Shown here: positions 10,123 through 18,989 of the stretch, in pieces
How positions within the stretch are numbered: position 1 is the first letter of the stretch
Layout of the letters: each line of letters opens with the position of its first letter
Assembly: GCF_003129605.1 (NCBI RefSeq)
Contig: NZ_QBDX01000002.1
Span: 37,501 to 101,500 of the forward strand
Direction of reading: 5' to 3'
Source: Hyphobacterium indicum
GTDB lineage: Bacteria; Pseudomonadota; Alphaproteobacteria; Caulobacterales; Maricaulaceae
Length of the DNA stretch: 64,000 nt
Notes under the pieces: model-generated
What the model saw: only the letters and a program-made list of their open reading frames with translations
Databases searched by the model: none
Told to the model about the DNA's origin: nothing
Program-made: the position numbers and the translations under genes

Positions 10123-11247
10123 ATGGGAATCGCGATTGTTGCAGGAACTCGGCCCGAGATATTAAAGCTCGCGCCGGTTTTCCGGAGTTTGAAAGACGCA
10201 ACTCTGGATCCGGTCTGGGTCGCCACGGGACAACACGGCGATCTGGCAGAACAGGCACAGAATGCGGTTGGCATTGTGCCTGATATTGTGCTCGACGGTG
10301 GATGGGATTCCCGTTCGCTGACCAGCTTGTCATCAGGCCTGCTTGATCAGCTGGGCAGCTGGGTTGCCGGCCATCAGCCAAGCGCTGTGATCGTCCAGGG
10401 TGATACCGCCAGCGCCTGGTCCGGCGCGCTCGCAGCGCATCTTAACAAGGTGCCAGTGGGCCATGTCGAGGCGGGACTTCGAAGTGGTGACACCAATAAC
10501 CCGTTTCCCGAAGAGAGCTTTCGGCGGCTGATTGCGCCCATTGCCGATTTTCATTTCGCACCGACACGACTGGCCGAGAAAAACCTGCGGCTGGACGGCG
10601 TGCGCCCCCGGCAGATCTGGGTCACTGGAAATACCATCATCGACACCGTTCTCGATATGGCGGACCGCGTCCGCGCACCGGCGATTCTTGATCAGGTGAA
10701 GCCGGGCGAGCGGATCATTCTGCTGACCGCACACCGCCGTGAAAGTTGGGGCGAGGGTATCGCTGGCATTTGCCGGGCTGCGCTGGAACTTGTTCACCGG
10801 CATCCGGACATCCGCATCATTTTTCCGGCCCACTCCAATCCGCGGGTCCGGGAAACAGTCGAGGCCATGCTGGGCGCAGCCGATCGCATCCACGTGATCG
10901 CACCGCTCGCCTATCCCGAATTCATTGCGGTTCTGAAAGCCAGCCATCTCGTCCTGTCAGATTCCGGCGGGGTACAGGAAGAAGCCCCCAGCTTTGATGT
11001 GCCGGTGCTGGTCCTGCGCGAGACGACAGAACGCCAGGAGGCGATCGACGCAGGCGTTGCCAGACTGGTGGGCACCGATCCGGCGGTCATAGTGCGCGAA
11101 GCGTCGCTTCTGCTCACCCGGCCATCCGCTCACGGCAGAATGGCAAGCCGCAAAAACCCGTTTGGCGACGGCAAGGCCAGTCAGCGCATCACCGATATTC
11201 TGGCGAGAAAGCTGCTCGCAGAAAAAGAATTGCGGCAGGCGGGCTGA
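10123..11247 (+). CDS. wecB: UDP-N-acetylglucosamine 2-epimerase (non-hydrolysing), WecB/NfrC-like
   Basis: Interconverts UDP-GlcNAc and UDP-ManNAc in the cytosol. 374 residues, close to E. coli WecB. Family motifs are GTRPEILKLAPV at the N-terminus, GHVEAGLRSGDTNNPFPEE, LLTAHRRESWG and LSDSGGVQEEAPSFDVPVLVLRE with the UDP-binding residues. The ATG at 10123 follows GGGGGGCG; the 17-codon upstream extension has no support. Its stop overlaps the next start as TGATG. In E. coli wecB was also called nfrC because phage N4 adsorption needs it. Here it is the first gene of the nfr operon, which suggests dedicated supply of UDP-ManNAc to the downstream glycosyltransferase. Confidence 0.95.
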   Translation: MGIAIVAGTRPEILKLAPVFRSLKDATLDPVWVATGQHGDLAEQAQNAVGIVPDIVLDGGWDSRSLTSLSSGLLDQLGSWVAGHQPSAVIVQGDTASAWSGALAAHLNKVPVGHVEAGLRSGDTNNPFPEESFRRLIAPIADFHFAPTRLAEKNLRLDGVRPRQIWVTGNTIIDTVLDMADRVRAPAILDQVKPGERIILLTAHRRESWGEGIAGICRAALELVHRHPDIRIIFPAHSNPRVRETVEAMLGAADRIHVIAPLAYPEFIAVLKASHLVLSDSGGVQEEAPSFDVPVLVLRETTERQEAIDAGVARLVGTDPAVIVREASLLLTRPSAHGRMASRKNPFGDGKASQRITDILARKLLAEKELRQAG

Positions 11248-13598
11248 TGGAAGGTTTTGATCCCTCCCTGGCGCAAATCGCCTCAGCCGATGCGGGCCTT
11301 GCGGCATGGGGTGAAACCGTGCTCGCCAGCCTGCTCTCGGGCGAGGCGATCCGTGTTTACTGGACGATATTGAGCGGTCTGACGGTTTATGCCGCCATCG
11401 CCATCTTTATCTCATCAGTCGATGACGCTTTTCTGGACCTCTATTACTGGGTCCTGACCGCACAGCGGATTGCAACACGGCCCTTCCGCTACGTGCCCTC
11501 CATGAAGCAGCTCCATGAAATGGAGCAGAAAAAACTCGCTGTCATGGTGCCAGCCTGGCACGAAGCCGACGTTATTGGCCGCATGCTGGTCAATACGCTC
11601 AAGACGATGGATTACCGCAATTACGAGATTTTCGTTGGTGTTTATCCCAACGATCAGGAAACCATCGACGAGGTCAATCGCATCGTCCGCCAGAATGACG
11701 GCATCAATATCGCTTTTGTCGGTCACAACGGCCCGACCTGTAAGGCGGACAATCTCAACTGGATGATAGCCGGGATCGTCAAGCGCGAAGAAGAGCTTGG
11801 TGAGCGCTTTGACGGCATTCTGATGCAGGACTCCGAAGACGTTATTCACCCTATGTCTTTCAAGGTGATCAACGCCTATCTCGACCGCGCCGATATGCTG
11901 CAATTACCGGTCTTGTCCATGCCGCGAAAGTGGACTGCGCTGACGGCCTGTCACTACATGGATGAGTTTGCGGAATGGCATGGAAAGGATCTGATTGCCC
12001 GGTCCCACATGACCGACCTTGTCCCTTCAGCCGGTGTCGCCACGGCCTTCAGCCGGGATGCAATCGAACTCCTGCGCAAGGAGCGGCATAATCAACCCTT
12101 CAATGTGGATTCTCTGACAGAGGATTATGATATCGGCCATCGCTTTTACGAAGCCGGTCTGAAATCGATGTTCGTGCGTTACTGGGCCCGGATGCCCTAT
12201 GCCACGCGCAAAGCGTGGTTTGCCAATCGGGACGTCCACAAGCACCGGCGCGAACTGGTGTGCACGCGTGAGTTTTTCCCGGACAGTGTGAAAGTGTCCG
12301 TGCGCCAGAAATCCCGCTGGATGCTGGGCATATCCTATCTCGGCTGGAAACAGCTGGGCTGGATCGGCCCGGCCTCCCACCGCTATTTCCTCTACCGCGA
12401 TAGGAAAGCCATCTGGACCGCCCCGACGGGCATGCTGGCCTATGCAATCCTGTTGCAATGGGCGCTGTATTGGCGGATCTCGACAGTCTTTCCGCAAGCG
12501 GGGGGGCTGCCGCCGCTGATTGATCCCGGTAGCTGGGTCTGGTCGATCGTGCTGATCAACTTCGTCTTCCTGGTGAACCGCGTTGTCCACCGCCTCATTT
12601 TTACCGGCGCTGCCCACGGGTTGAAATACGCGGTCCTCACCCCCGTTCGAATGGTGTGGGGCAATTATATCGGATACCTCGCCTCCATGCGCGCGGCCCG
12701 CCGTTATCTATGGCACGTCATCAGCGGCAACCGTATCACCTGGGACAAGACCGCCCATGCCTATCCGTCCATGGCTGAGCTGGGGCAGGGCGAAGGGGGC
12801 CGCCTGGGCGAAGCCTTGATCTACTGGGGCGCCATTGATGAGCGTGGGTTGCAACGCGCCCTTGCCCTGCAGGAGGACGAATACCGCCCGCTGGGCCTGC
12901 TTCTGCTTGATCTGGGCGAGATAAATGATGATCAGCTGGCAGATGCCGTTGCCGAACACAAAGGTCTGGAACGGATTGCGCTGGATCCTATGGCCGCAAA
13001 ACCCGATATCCTGAAGCATTTCCCACAAGACCTGGCGGCCAAATATGGCGCTTTCCCTGTGGCTAAGGATGGTCGCAGCCTGCAAGTTGCCGTGGGTGAG
13101 CCTCCCAGTGAAACCCAGATGACCGACCTCAGGCACCGGTTGGGACGCAGCTTGAAGGTCTGTGTTGCGCCGTTGAGCGATGTCAGCTTTGGCATCCGCT
13201 TCGGCTATCAACCGGATGAGCTAGAGGCCGACCGCCGCGCCGCGCGCGTGCTCAAACGCCTGTCGATTCTGGATGATGAGCAAGTGTCGGCCGTCTGGCG
13301 CAGCCTGCGCAAGGACTGGGTCCGGCTGGGTGATCATCTGGTCCGGCGTGGTGCACTAAGCCATGCTCAATTGCTGACCGAACAAAAAGGTGTCGACGCG
13401 GCTGACGAGCACGCGCTCGGCGCAGCGCTGATCCGGAAACGTATCATCAAGAAAACCGATCTCGACGCGGCACTCGCCGCCCAACCCAAAACTCCGCTAG
13501 GATTTGTCCAGCGCGCAAGGGCGCTGGGTTATCTGACCGATGTGGAATGGACCGAAATCCAGGAGGCGCATGCCGATCTGGTTATGGAGGATGCCTGA
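11247..13598 (+). CDS. nfrB: NfrB-like membrane glycosyltransferase with C-terminal MshEN (cyclic-di-GMP-binding) domains
   Basis: 783 residues, similar to E. coli NfrB. A membrane segment lies near residues 32-60. A family 2 glycosyltransferase domain follows: VPAWHEADV, KADNLNWM, the acidic QDSED at 194-198, TED at 291-293, and the processive-enzyme motif QKSRW at 354-358. Two further membrane segments lie near 395-415 and 430-460. A MshEN domain begins at residue 519 (RLGEALIYWGAI, then LQRALALQ). Its second half starts at P548 (PLGLLLLDLGEI, then LADAVAEH). This repeated Arg/Pro-Leu-Gly pattern is the known c-di-GMP-binding motif. Related units recur at 693 (RLGDHLVRRGAL) and after 720 (ALGAALIRKRII). 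It is coupled by overlapping start/stop codons to both neighbours. Inferred role: c-di-GMP-activated polymerisation and export of a ManNAc-type glycan. Confidence 0.9.
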   Translation: MEGFDPSLAQIASADAGLAAWGETVLASLLSGEAIRVYWTILSGLTVYAAIAIFISSVDDAFLDLYYWVLTAQRIATRPFRYVPSMKQLHEMEQKKLAVMVPAWHEADVIGRMLVNTLKTMDYRNYEIFVGVYPNDQETIDEVNRIVRQNDGINIAFVGHNGPTCKADNLNWMIAGIVKREEELGERFDGILMQDSEDVIHPMSFKVINAYLDRADMLQLPVLSMPRKWTALTACHYMDEFAEWHGKDLIARSHMTDLVPSAGVATAFSRDAIELLRKERHNQPFNVDSLTEDYDIGHRFYEAGLKSMFVRYWARMPYATRKAWFANRDVHKHRRELVCTREFFPDSVKVSVRQKSRWMLGISYLGWKQLGWIGPASHRYFLYRDRKAIWTAPTGMLAYAILLQWALYWRISTVFPQAGGLPPLIDPGSWVWSIVLINFVFLVNRVVHRLIFTGAAHGLKYAVLTPVRMVWGNYIGYLASMRAARRYLWHVISGNRITWDKTAHAYPSMAELGQGEGGRLGEALIYWGAIDERGLQRALALQEDEYRPLGLLLLDLGEINDDQLADAVAEHKGLERIALDPMAAKPDILKHFPQDLAAKYGAFPVAKDGRSLQVAVGEPPSETQMTDLRHRLGRSLKVCVAPLSDVSFGIRFGYQPDELEADRRAARVLKRLSILDDEQVSAVWRSLRKDWVRLGDHLVRRGALSHAQLLTEQKGVDAADEHALGAALIRKRIIKKTDLDAALAAQPKTPLGFVQRARALGYLTDVEWTEIQEAHADLVMEDA

Positions 13599-15346
13599 TG
13601 TCCCGTTATTATAATCGCGGCTGGATCACCCCGGCGAAATACAATTTGCGGCCACGGCTCCTGCTGGCGTCCTCCGCTTCGCTGACGGCATTGAGTTTTG
13701 CGGTCTCGGCCGCCGCGGATGAAGACCCGCGGACACTTGATCAACGCCGTGCAGATGCACGGGAGCTGCTCGCCCGGGCGGGATGTGAGACTGCGCTGCC
13801 AACGCTCAATACGGTTGCAGCATCAGCGCAGCAGGCGCTCGACCACATCGCGGCCGCCGAATGTGCCGTGGAAACAGGCGATGCGGCGCAAGCTTCTGAA
13901 GCCTTCTGGCAGGCGGTCATTTTCCGGCATCAACTGGATGAAGCGCAGCGCACTTACGTCTTCCGGAGCCTTGGCTACCAGGCGGAAGCGGCTGGTGAAT
14001 GGTCCCGCGCGGCAATCGGGTGGAACGAGGCTGCCAGTATTACAGGTGACCCATACGACGAATTGATGGCGGCGCGGGCTGCGCGTCTCGATGGCCGGCC
14101 GCAATCCGGCGCGGCCCGCCTACAACAAATAGATATAACAGGACTTTCTGGATCTGATCTGGCGCTCTACTATGAAGAGCGGGCGTTGGTCATGGCTGAT
14201 ACACAGCCGGATGCAGCGGCCATGTATCTCGCCCGTGCCATTGAAATCGAGGATCGCCCCTACCGCCGTTTCCAGCGGGGGGTGCTCCTTCAGCAGGCTG
14301 GGCAGGAGCGCGCCGCGCTCGCCGAATTCAGCCGGGCGCTGGAAGGTGATCCGCGCAATATCGACATTCTGCTTTCGACTGCTTACAGCGCTCAGCGTGC
14401 GGGTGATGCGGACCTGGCGGCCGATCTGTTCCAGCGCGTATTGATTATTGATCCCGAGCGCAGCACGGTTCGCGAGGACATGGGCTATGCCCTGATGCAG
14501 GCCGACCGCGAGGATGAGGCCGCCGCGGCTTTCCGCGCCGCCATCCTGGATTCTTCACCTCGTGATGGTGAAACGGCTGACGCGCGCGAACAACGCATAT
14601 ACAGGCTGCGCCGTCAGGTGGAGCAACTCGAACGATCCACCTACGGATTTGTCTTTGCCTCCTATCGTGATGGCTCGGCACCCAATTCCGTCAATCTGCC
14701 GGAAACCGGGCCCAATGAAACCCAGGCGGGCGCCGAATTCGGATGGCGGCCCGATGCCCTTAATAATCAGAATACAGGCCTGACACTGTTCGGACGCGGC
14801 TATGTCTCAGCGGATCCAGGATCCATAACGCTCAACGAAAGCACACTTCAGCTGGGCCTTGGTGCCCGCTGGAAGCCACTGCGCGGGCATGATTTCTATC
14901 TGTCGGGCGAACGCATGGTCGCTGGCGGCGATCTGGCGCGGGACGCGTGGCTGTTGCGGGCGAGCTATGGCTGGGCGGACGGACTCGACTGGAATCCCAA
15001 CGCGGCGGACTGGAATTACACAACGGTCTTCGCCGATCTGGCCTATATTCCGGACAATCCGGAATTCCTGTCCGCTTATGCTTCCGTCCGTCAGGGACGG
15101 CGTTTCCGGACGGGCGAACGCTGGACCTTCACGCCCTATGTAACCGGCGTGGCGCAATGGTCAGACGACACCTTCCAGACGCGCGAGCGGCTTGAAGTGG
15201 GGCCGGGTGTGGTGTTTTCGCATTGGTTTGACGAAAGCGAAACTTCGGCACCGGCGCAGCGTCTGGATCTGGAGATGGAATATCGCTTCGGCGTCGGCGA
15301 CACCGATGATCAGGCGTTTATCGCCCGTGCGGTCTGGCACTTCTGA
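13598..15346 (+). CDS. nfrA: NfrA-like outer-membrane protein with periplasmic TPR repeats
   Basis: 582 residues from the ATG at 13598, which overlaps the nfrB stop (TGATG) and has GGAGG upstream. A signal-like hydrophobic stretch ends near SAAADED (about residue 42). Residues 50-330 are TPR-like helices (AEFSRALEGDPRNIDILLS, ADLFQRVLIIDPERSTVRED). From about residue 350 the sequence turns to alternating aromatic strands (YGFVFASYRDG, LTLFGRGYVS, HDFYLSGERMVAGGD) and ends in VWHF, with the terminal aromatic expected of an outer-membrane barrel. It is shorter than E. coli NfrA. It probably forms the exit pore for the glycan made by NfrB. In E. coli this protein is the phage N4 receptor component. 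Confidence 0.82.
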   Translation: MSRYYNRGWITPAKYNLRPRLLLASSASLTALSFAVSAAADEDPRTLDQRRADARELLARAGCETALPTLNTVAASAQQALDHIAAAECAVETGDAAQASEAFWQAVIFRHQLDEAQRTYVFRSLGYQAEAAGEWSRAAIGWNEAASITGDPYDELMAARAARLDGRPQSGAARLQQIDITGLSGSDLALYYEERALVMADTQPDAAAMYLARAIEIEDRPYRRFQRGVLLQQAGQERAALAEFSRALEGDPRNIDILLSTAYSAQRAGDADLAADLFQRVLIIDPERSTVREDMGYALMQADREDEAAAAFRAAILDSSPRDGETADAREQRIYRLRRQVEQLERSTYGFVFASYRDGSAPNSVNLPETGPNETQAGAEFGWRPDALNNQNTGLTLFGRGYVSADPGSITLNESTLQLGLGARWKPLRGHDFYLSGERMVAGGDLARDAWLLRASYGWADGLDWNPNAADWNYTTVFADLAYIPDNPEFLSAYASVRQGRRFRTGERWTFTPYVTGVAQWSDDTFQTRERLEVGPGVVFSHWFDESETSAPAQRLDLEMEYRFGVGDTDDQAFIARAVWHF

Positions 15347-15359
15347 CAGGTCTGCTGCC

Positions 15360-16163
15360 TCAGGAAAAGGTGTCAGCGGGCAGGACCTGCCAGCTCAAGG
15401 CGACGCCAAGCTGGCTGAAGACCTGTGTCCAGTAGGTTCGGAGGGCACCATTCTGTTCTGTTTCCCAGCCAGGCCGCTCGATCAGGTGGATATCCAGCAC
15501 TACACCAGCCAATGCCATGCCAAATTCTTCGCGGATGGCTTGAACCGTATCGGCAACCGGCGGCAGACGGTCAGACACCACGCCGCGAGATCGGCCATAG
15601 ACCGAGAAAATCGCTGAATTCTGGAGCATGTCGGATACCAAGATGATCCGCCGTCCGGGTACGGTTTGTGCCATGGACCGCTCCTGCGCAAGCTCGGCCA
15701 GCGCTTCCAGTATAGGACTTTGCGGTGCATCCTTAGGCACTACAAGGTCTTCGAGTGCCTGCTGAAGCGGAGCATCAAACAGGGATTCATAGCGGGCCTG
15801 GATGCGGTCCGGATTACGGTAGAGTGGATTGACCTGATCGCCGCTGCCTGGATTGCACAGCGAGAAGTTGGTATCGTCCAGCCGGCCGCTCTCGTCCAGT
15901 TCGAACAGGGACAGGCGTTCACCCACAGCCAGCGTATCACGCTGGGTCAGGATAATGCGCTCGATGGCGGCTGCTTGCTGTTGAGAATAGAGGTCTGTCT
16001 TGTCGATGATGACAACGCGGTGAGGCGGGACAATGCCCGCAATGCAGAGCGTTTCGGCATCATATTCCGCTGGCCGCAGCGTCAGCGCGAAATAGCTGAC
16101 CGCTGCCACCACCCCGGCCACGATTAACAGGTTGAATATTCCAAGCAGATCGCGTCCGGACAT
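15360..16163 (-). CDS. Membrane-anchored protein with a von Willebrand A-like domain, unknown function
   Basis: 267 residues. One N-terminal transmembrane helix (LLGIFNLLIVAGVVAAVSYF) is followed by an extracytoplasmic domain. HRVVIIDKTDLYSQQQ has the spacing of a VWA first strand and its metal-site loop (DKTD in place of DxSxS). GRRIILVSDMLQNS resembles the fourth strand with its Asp. The ATG at 16163 has GGGGGG at a 6-nt distance; a GTG one codon earlier is possible. It lies 21 nt after the preceding membrane-protein gene on the same strand, so the two form an operon. No enzymatic motif is seen, and no function is assigned. Confidence 0.7.
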   Translation of the reverse strand: MSGRDLLGIFNLLIVAGVVAAVSYFALTLRPAEYDAETLCIAGIVPPHRVVIIDKTDLYSQQQAAAIERIILTQRDTLAVGERLSLFELDESGRLDDTNFSLCNPGSGDQVNPLYRNPDRIQARYESLFDAPLQQALEDLVVPKDAPQSPILEALAELAQERSMAQTVPGRRIILVSDMLQNSAIFSVYGRSRGVVSDRLPPVADTVQAIREEFGMALAGVVLDIHLIERPGWETEQNGALRTYWTQVFSQLGVALSWQVLPADTFS

Positions 16164-16184
16164 CACTTACCCCCCAAAGCGGGA

Positions 16185-17114
16185 TCAGCGCGGGCGCGCT
16201 GATCCGAAATCTTCTGCCATATCCATCAGCAGAATCTGAGCTTCGGCAATTTGCTCTTCCGGCGAATTGCGGCCGCCCGCAGCTTTCTTGACCACGCGGT
16301 TGAGTTCACGAGCCGAACGCTCGGCGCGGCGTTGCACCACACCAAAACCCGGGATCGCATCATCGAACGTGCGGCCTTTGTAGGCAGCGATGATGCCAAA
16401 GGTCAGGCCCAGTGTCAGCAAAAGATAGGCTTCCAGGGTCTGGAAAGAGAATGGAGCCGCGATGAGGTGCTGGATCGGAGCAATCAGTTCGCCCGTCACA
16501 TTGGCACCACCCAGTGCCAGAGATGCAGCATGTATTTCAAGCAGGTCACGATAATGCGCTGCCGCCAGATTTAGCACGACGATGAAGGCGATGCCGATCG
16601 GCAGCCCGATAAGCGCTGCTGCAAAGGACCAGCGTTTTTGCGGATTGGTCAGGTGACGCAAGCAAAGGTATCCGATCACAAAGAAAGCCGTGATCACATT
16701 CACGAAAGAAACCGTGATGGCTTGCAACCAGCCACCCAGGAGGCCGAGATCGGAACTGCCGGAGAAGAAATAGGCATTCGCAAGGCCCTCAAACAGGACC
16801 AGGGCCGCCAGAACAGAGAAAGTCAGGATATGAGAATCCGGGTAAATAGCAGACCGCTCGATCGGCTTTCCGGGATTGCCGCTCTTTTCCTTGCCGATAG
16901 GATCATCGAAGGCCCAGCCGGATGTACGGCGAAAAGCGCGCAGGTTCTCGAAATCCCGGCGTGCCCGGGACAATGCAAACTGAAGGTCAAAATCCTGAAT
17001 GTGTGCACCATTGGAAAAATGATCACTCGCAAGAGCGCGCGACCTGTGATCGCGTTCATTCTCCGGCTTGTAGAATTGCCGCGTGGCAATTTCGTCAAAT
17101 TCGTTCAAAGCCAT
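16185..17114 (-). CDS. Polytopic membrane protein of unknown function, paired with the VWA-like protein
   Basis: 309 residues from the ATG at 17114, which follows GGGGGAG closely; a TTG four codons upstream is the alternative. The first 100 residues are polar and basic (FDLQFALSRARRDFENL). They are followed by four hydrophobic segments (ILTFSVLAALVLFEGLANAY, AITVSFVNVITAFFVIGYLC, FAAALIGLPIGIAFIVVLNL, AYLLLTLGLTFGIIAAYKG). The C-terminal cytosolic tail is helical and basic (RRAERSARELNRVVKKAAG). I do not recognise the family. It is upstream of and co-directional with the VWA-like gene, and the pair converges on the nfr operon. Overall architecture suggests a membrane assembly with an outward-facing VWA partner. 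Confidence 0.7.
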   Translation of the reverse strand: MALNEFDEIATRQFYKPENERDHRSRALASDHFSNGAHIQDFDLQFALSRARRDFENLRAFRRTSGWAFDDPIGKEKSGNPGKPIERSAIYPDSHILTFSVLAALVLFEGLANAYFFSGSSDLGLLGGWLQAITVSFVNVITAFFVIGYLCLRHLTNPQKRWSFAAALIGLPIGIAFIVVLNLAAAHYRDLLEIHAASLALGGANVTGELIAPIQHLIAAPFSFQTLEAYLLLTLGLTFGIIAAYKGRTFDDAIPGFGVVQRRAERSARELNRVVKKAAGGRNSPEEQIAEAQILLMDMAEDFGSARPR

Positions 17115-17279
17115 TTTCTCCCCCAAGAATTCTTCAAGACAGCCCGCGTCGGGAGTGACGCAATGAAATCGTTAACCATGAAATGTGGCAGATTACGGCG
17201 GCAATGCGGGCTGAATTTGGGTGATTTGATGGGAAACCGGATCAAACTGTTTATGTTGCGTTCATAAAGGGAGGTCGGA

Positions 17280-18989
17280 ATGGCAGCGACACGGCGTGAA
17301 TTACTGGGCGGTCTGGCGTTGGGGGGCGGTGCTCTGGCGCTCGGAACGGGGGCACAGGCGCAGGAAGCTTTGACTGCAGAAACGCTTCAATGCGCGGAAG
17401 GCTTGTTCGGCATTGACTATACGGAGTCAGAAGTCGAGCAGATGATCATCGGCCTTGATGATTGGGCAGAAAGCGCGGCGCGGCTTCGTGCCATTGATCA
17501 GCCCAACACGCTGCAACCGGCCACAACATTCGATCCGCGATTGCCGGGCATGACGTATGAAACGCATGCCGCAGGGAGCGGTCTCGTACCCGGCGAAGAT
17601 CCGGGGCCTGTGCCATCTGCCGAAATTGACATTGCATTCGCGCCGGCATGGAAGCAGTCAATCTGGCTCCGAACCGGGCAGATTTCGTCCGAACGATTGA
17701 CACGGATATATCTCGATCGCATCGAGCGTTTCGGGGCGGCCCTCGAATGTTTCGTTACCGTGACGCCGGGACTCGCCATGAGCCAGGCCCGGGAGGCAGA
17801 TGCGGTGCACGCTCGCGGTGAACCCACAAGCCCGATCCACGGTTTGCCTTATGCGCTCAAGGACATAATCGACGTGGCCGGTATCCGTAGCACTTGGGGT
17901 GCGACTCCGTATCAGGACCGGGTCGGTGAAATTGATGCGGCCGCATATGAACGCCTCCGGGACGGCGGAGCGGTCCTTTTGGGCAAATCCACAAGCGGCG
18001 CAATAGCTTATAATGATCTCTGGTTTGGTGGATTGACGAGAAACCCCTGGAACACGGATGAAGGGTCCTCCGGCTCAAGTGCCGGCTCAGCTTCAGCAGT
18101 CGCCGCAGGTCTGGCCAGTTTTGCAATAGGCACTGAAACGCTGGGCTCGATAGTTTCGCCCTCGCACCGTTGCGGGACGACAGGACTCCGCCCTACTTTC
18201 GGGCGTGTTTCGCGGGCCGGTGCCATGTCGTTGTGCTGGTCGCTCGACAAGATTGGCCCGATTACGCGTGAAGTAGCGGACACGGCACTCATTCTTGGCG
18301 TACTTAATGGTCACGATGTGGCAGATGCATCATCCTTGGACACGAACTTCGGCGTTGACTGGTCCTTTGACCCGTCACGGCTGAGAGTTGGCCATATTCC
18401 CGGCGATTTTGACAATGCTGCGCCGCCCGACCGCGCCGCCCTCCAGGCTGTACGTGACCTCGGCTGCGAACTGGTCGAAATAGAGATGCCGGACCTGCCG
18501 TATGGCGCGCTGGCGACGGTGGTAGAGGTGGAAGCAGCGGCCGCATTCGAAGAGCTTACCCTGGCCGGTCGGGATGATGCATTGCGCTGGCAGGAGCCTC
18601 AAGCATGGCCCAATACCTGGCGCCGGGCCCGGCTCCGCTCGGCGGTTGACTACATCAATGTCGACCGGTTCCGGCGCAGTGTTTGTGAGGTCATGGCAGG
18701 CATTTTTGAACAATGCGATGTGGTCATCGGGCCGAATTTTGCCTCCAACATGTTGCTGATCACGAATTTCACCGGCCATCCCGGCCTGATTTTCCGGTCG
18801 GGATTTGTCGACAGATCACTCAATCCGTTAACTGCCAGTGGGGCGGAGCCTCTGGATACCACTTTCCGTATGCCGCATGGCACATCACTCTGGGGACCGC
18901 TATTCAGGGAAGATCGGTTGCTCCAGTTGGGCCGGGCCATCAAATCGCGACTGGGTATGTCAGATGAACGGCCGGAGCAGTTTTCATGA
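17280..18989 (+). CDS. Amidase signature family protein with Tat-type signal
   Basis: 569 residues. The N-terminus has a twin-arginine-like motif (TRRELLGG) and an Ala/Gly-rich hydrophobic core ending near AQAQ, so export in folded form is likely. The amidase Ser-cisSer-Lys triad is visible: K194 in PYALKDIIDVAG, followed by GSSGSSAGSASAVAAG and the nucleophile region TETLGSIVSPSHRCG. The family hydrolyses amides; the substrate is unknown. GGGAGG precedes the ATG. The stop overlaps the start of the GST gene, so the two are coupled. Confidence 0.9.
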   Translation: MAATRRELLGGLALGGGALALGTGAQAQEALTAETLQCAEGLFGIDYTESEVEQMIIGLDDWAESAARLRAIDQPNTLQPATTFDPRLPGMTYETHAAGSGLVPGEDPGPVPSAEIDIAFAPAWKQSIWLRTGQISSERLTRIYLDRIERFGAALECFVTVTPGLAMSQAREADAVHARGEPTSPIHGLPYALKDIIDVAGIRSTWGATPYQDRVGEIDAAAYERLRDGGAVLLGKSTSGAIAYNDLWFGGLTRNPWNTDEGSSGSSAGSASAVAAGLASFAIGTETLGSIVSPSHRCGTTGLRPTFGRVSRAGAMSLCWSLDKIGPITREVADTALILGVLNGHDVADASSLDTNFGVDWSFDPSRLRVGHIPGDFDNAAPPDRAALQAVRDLGCELVEIEMPDLPYGALATVVEVEAAAAFEELTLAGRDDALRWQEPQAWPNTWRRARLRSAVDYINVDRFRRSVCEVMAGIFEQCDVVIGPNFASNMLLITNFTGHPGLIFRSGFVDRSLNPLTASGAEPLDTTFRMPHGTSLWGPLFREDRLLQLGRAIKSRLGMSDERPEQFS

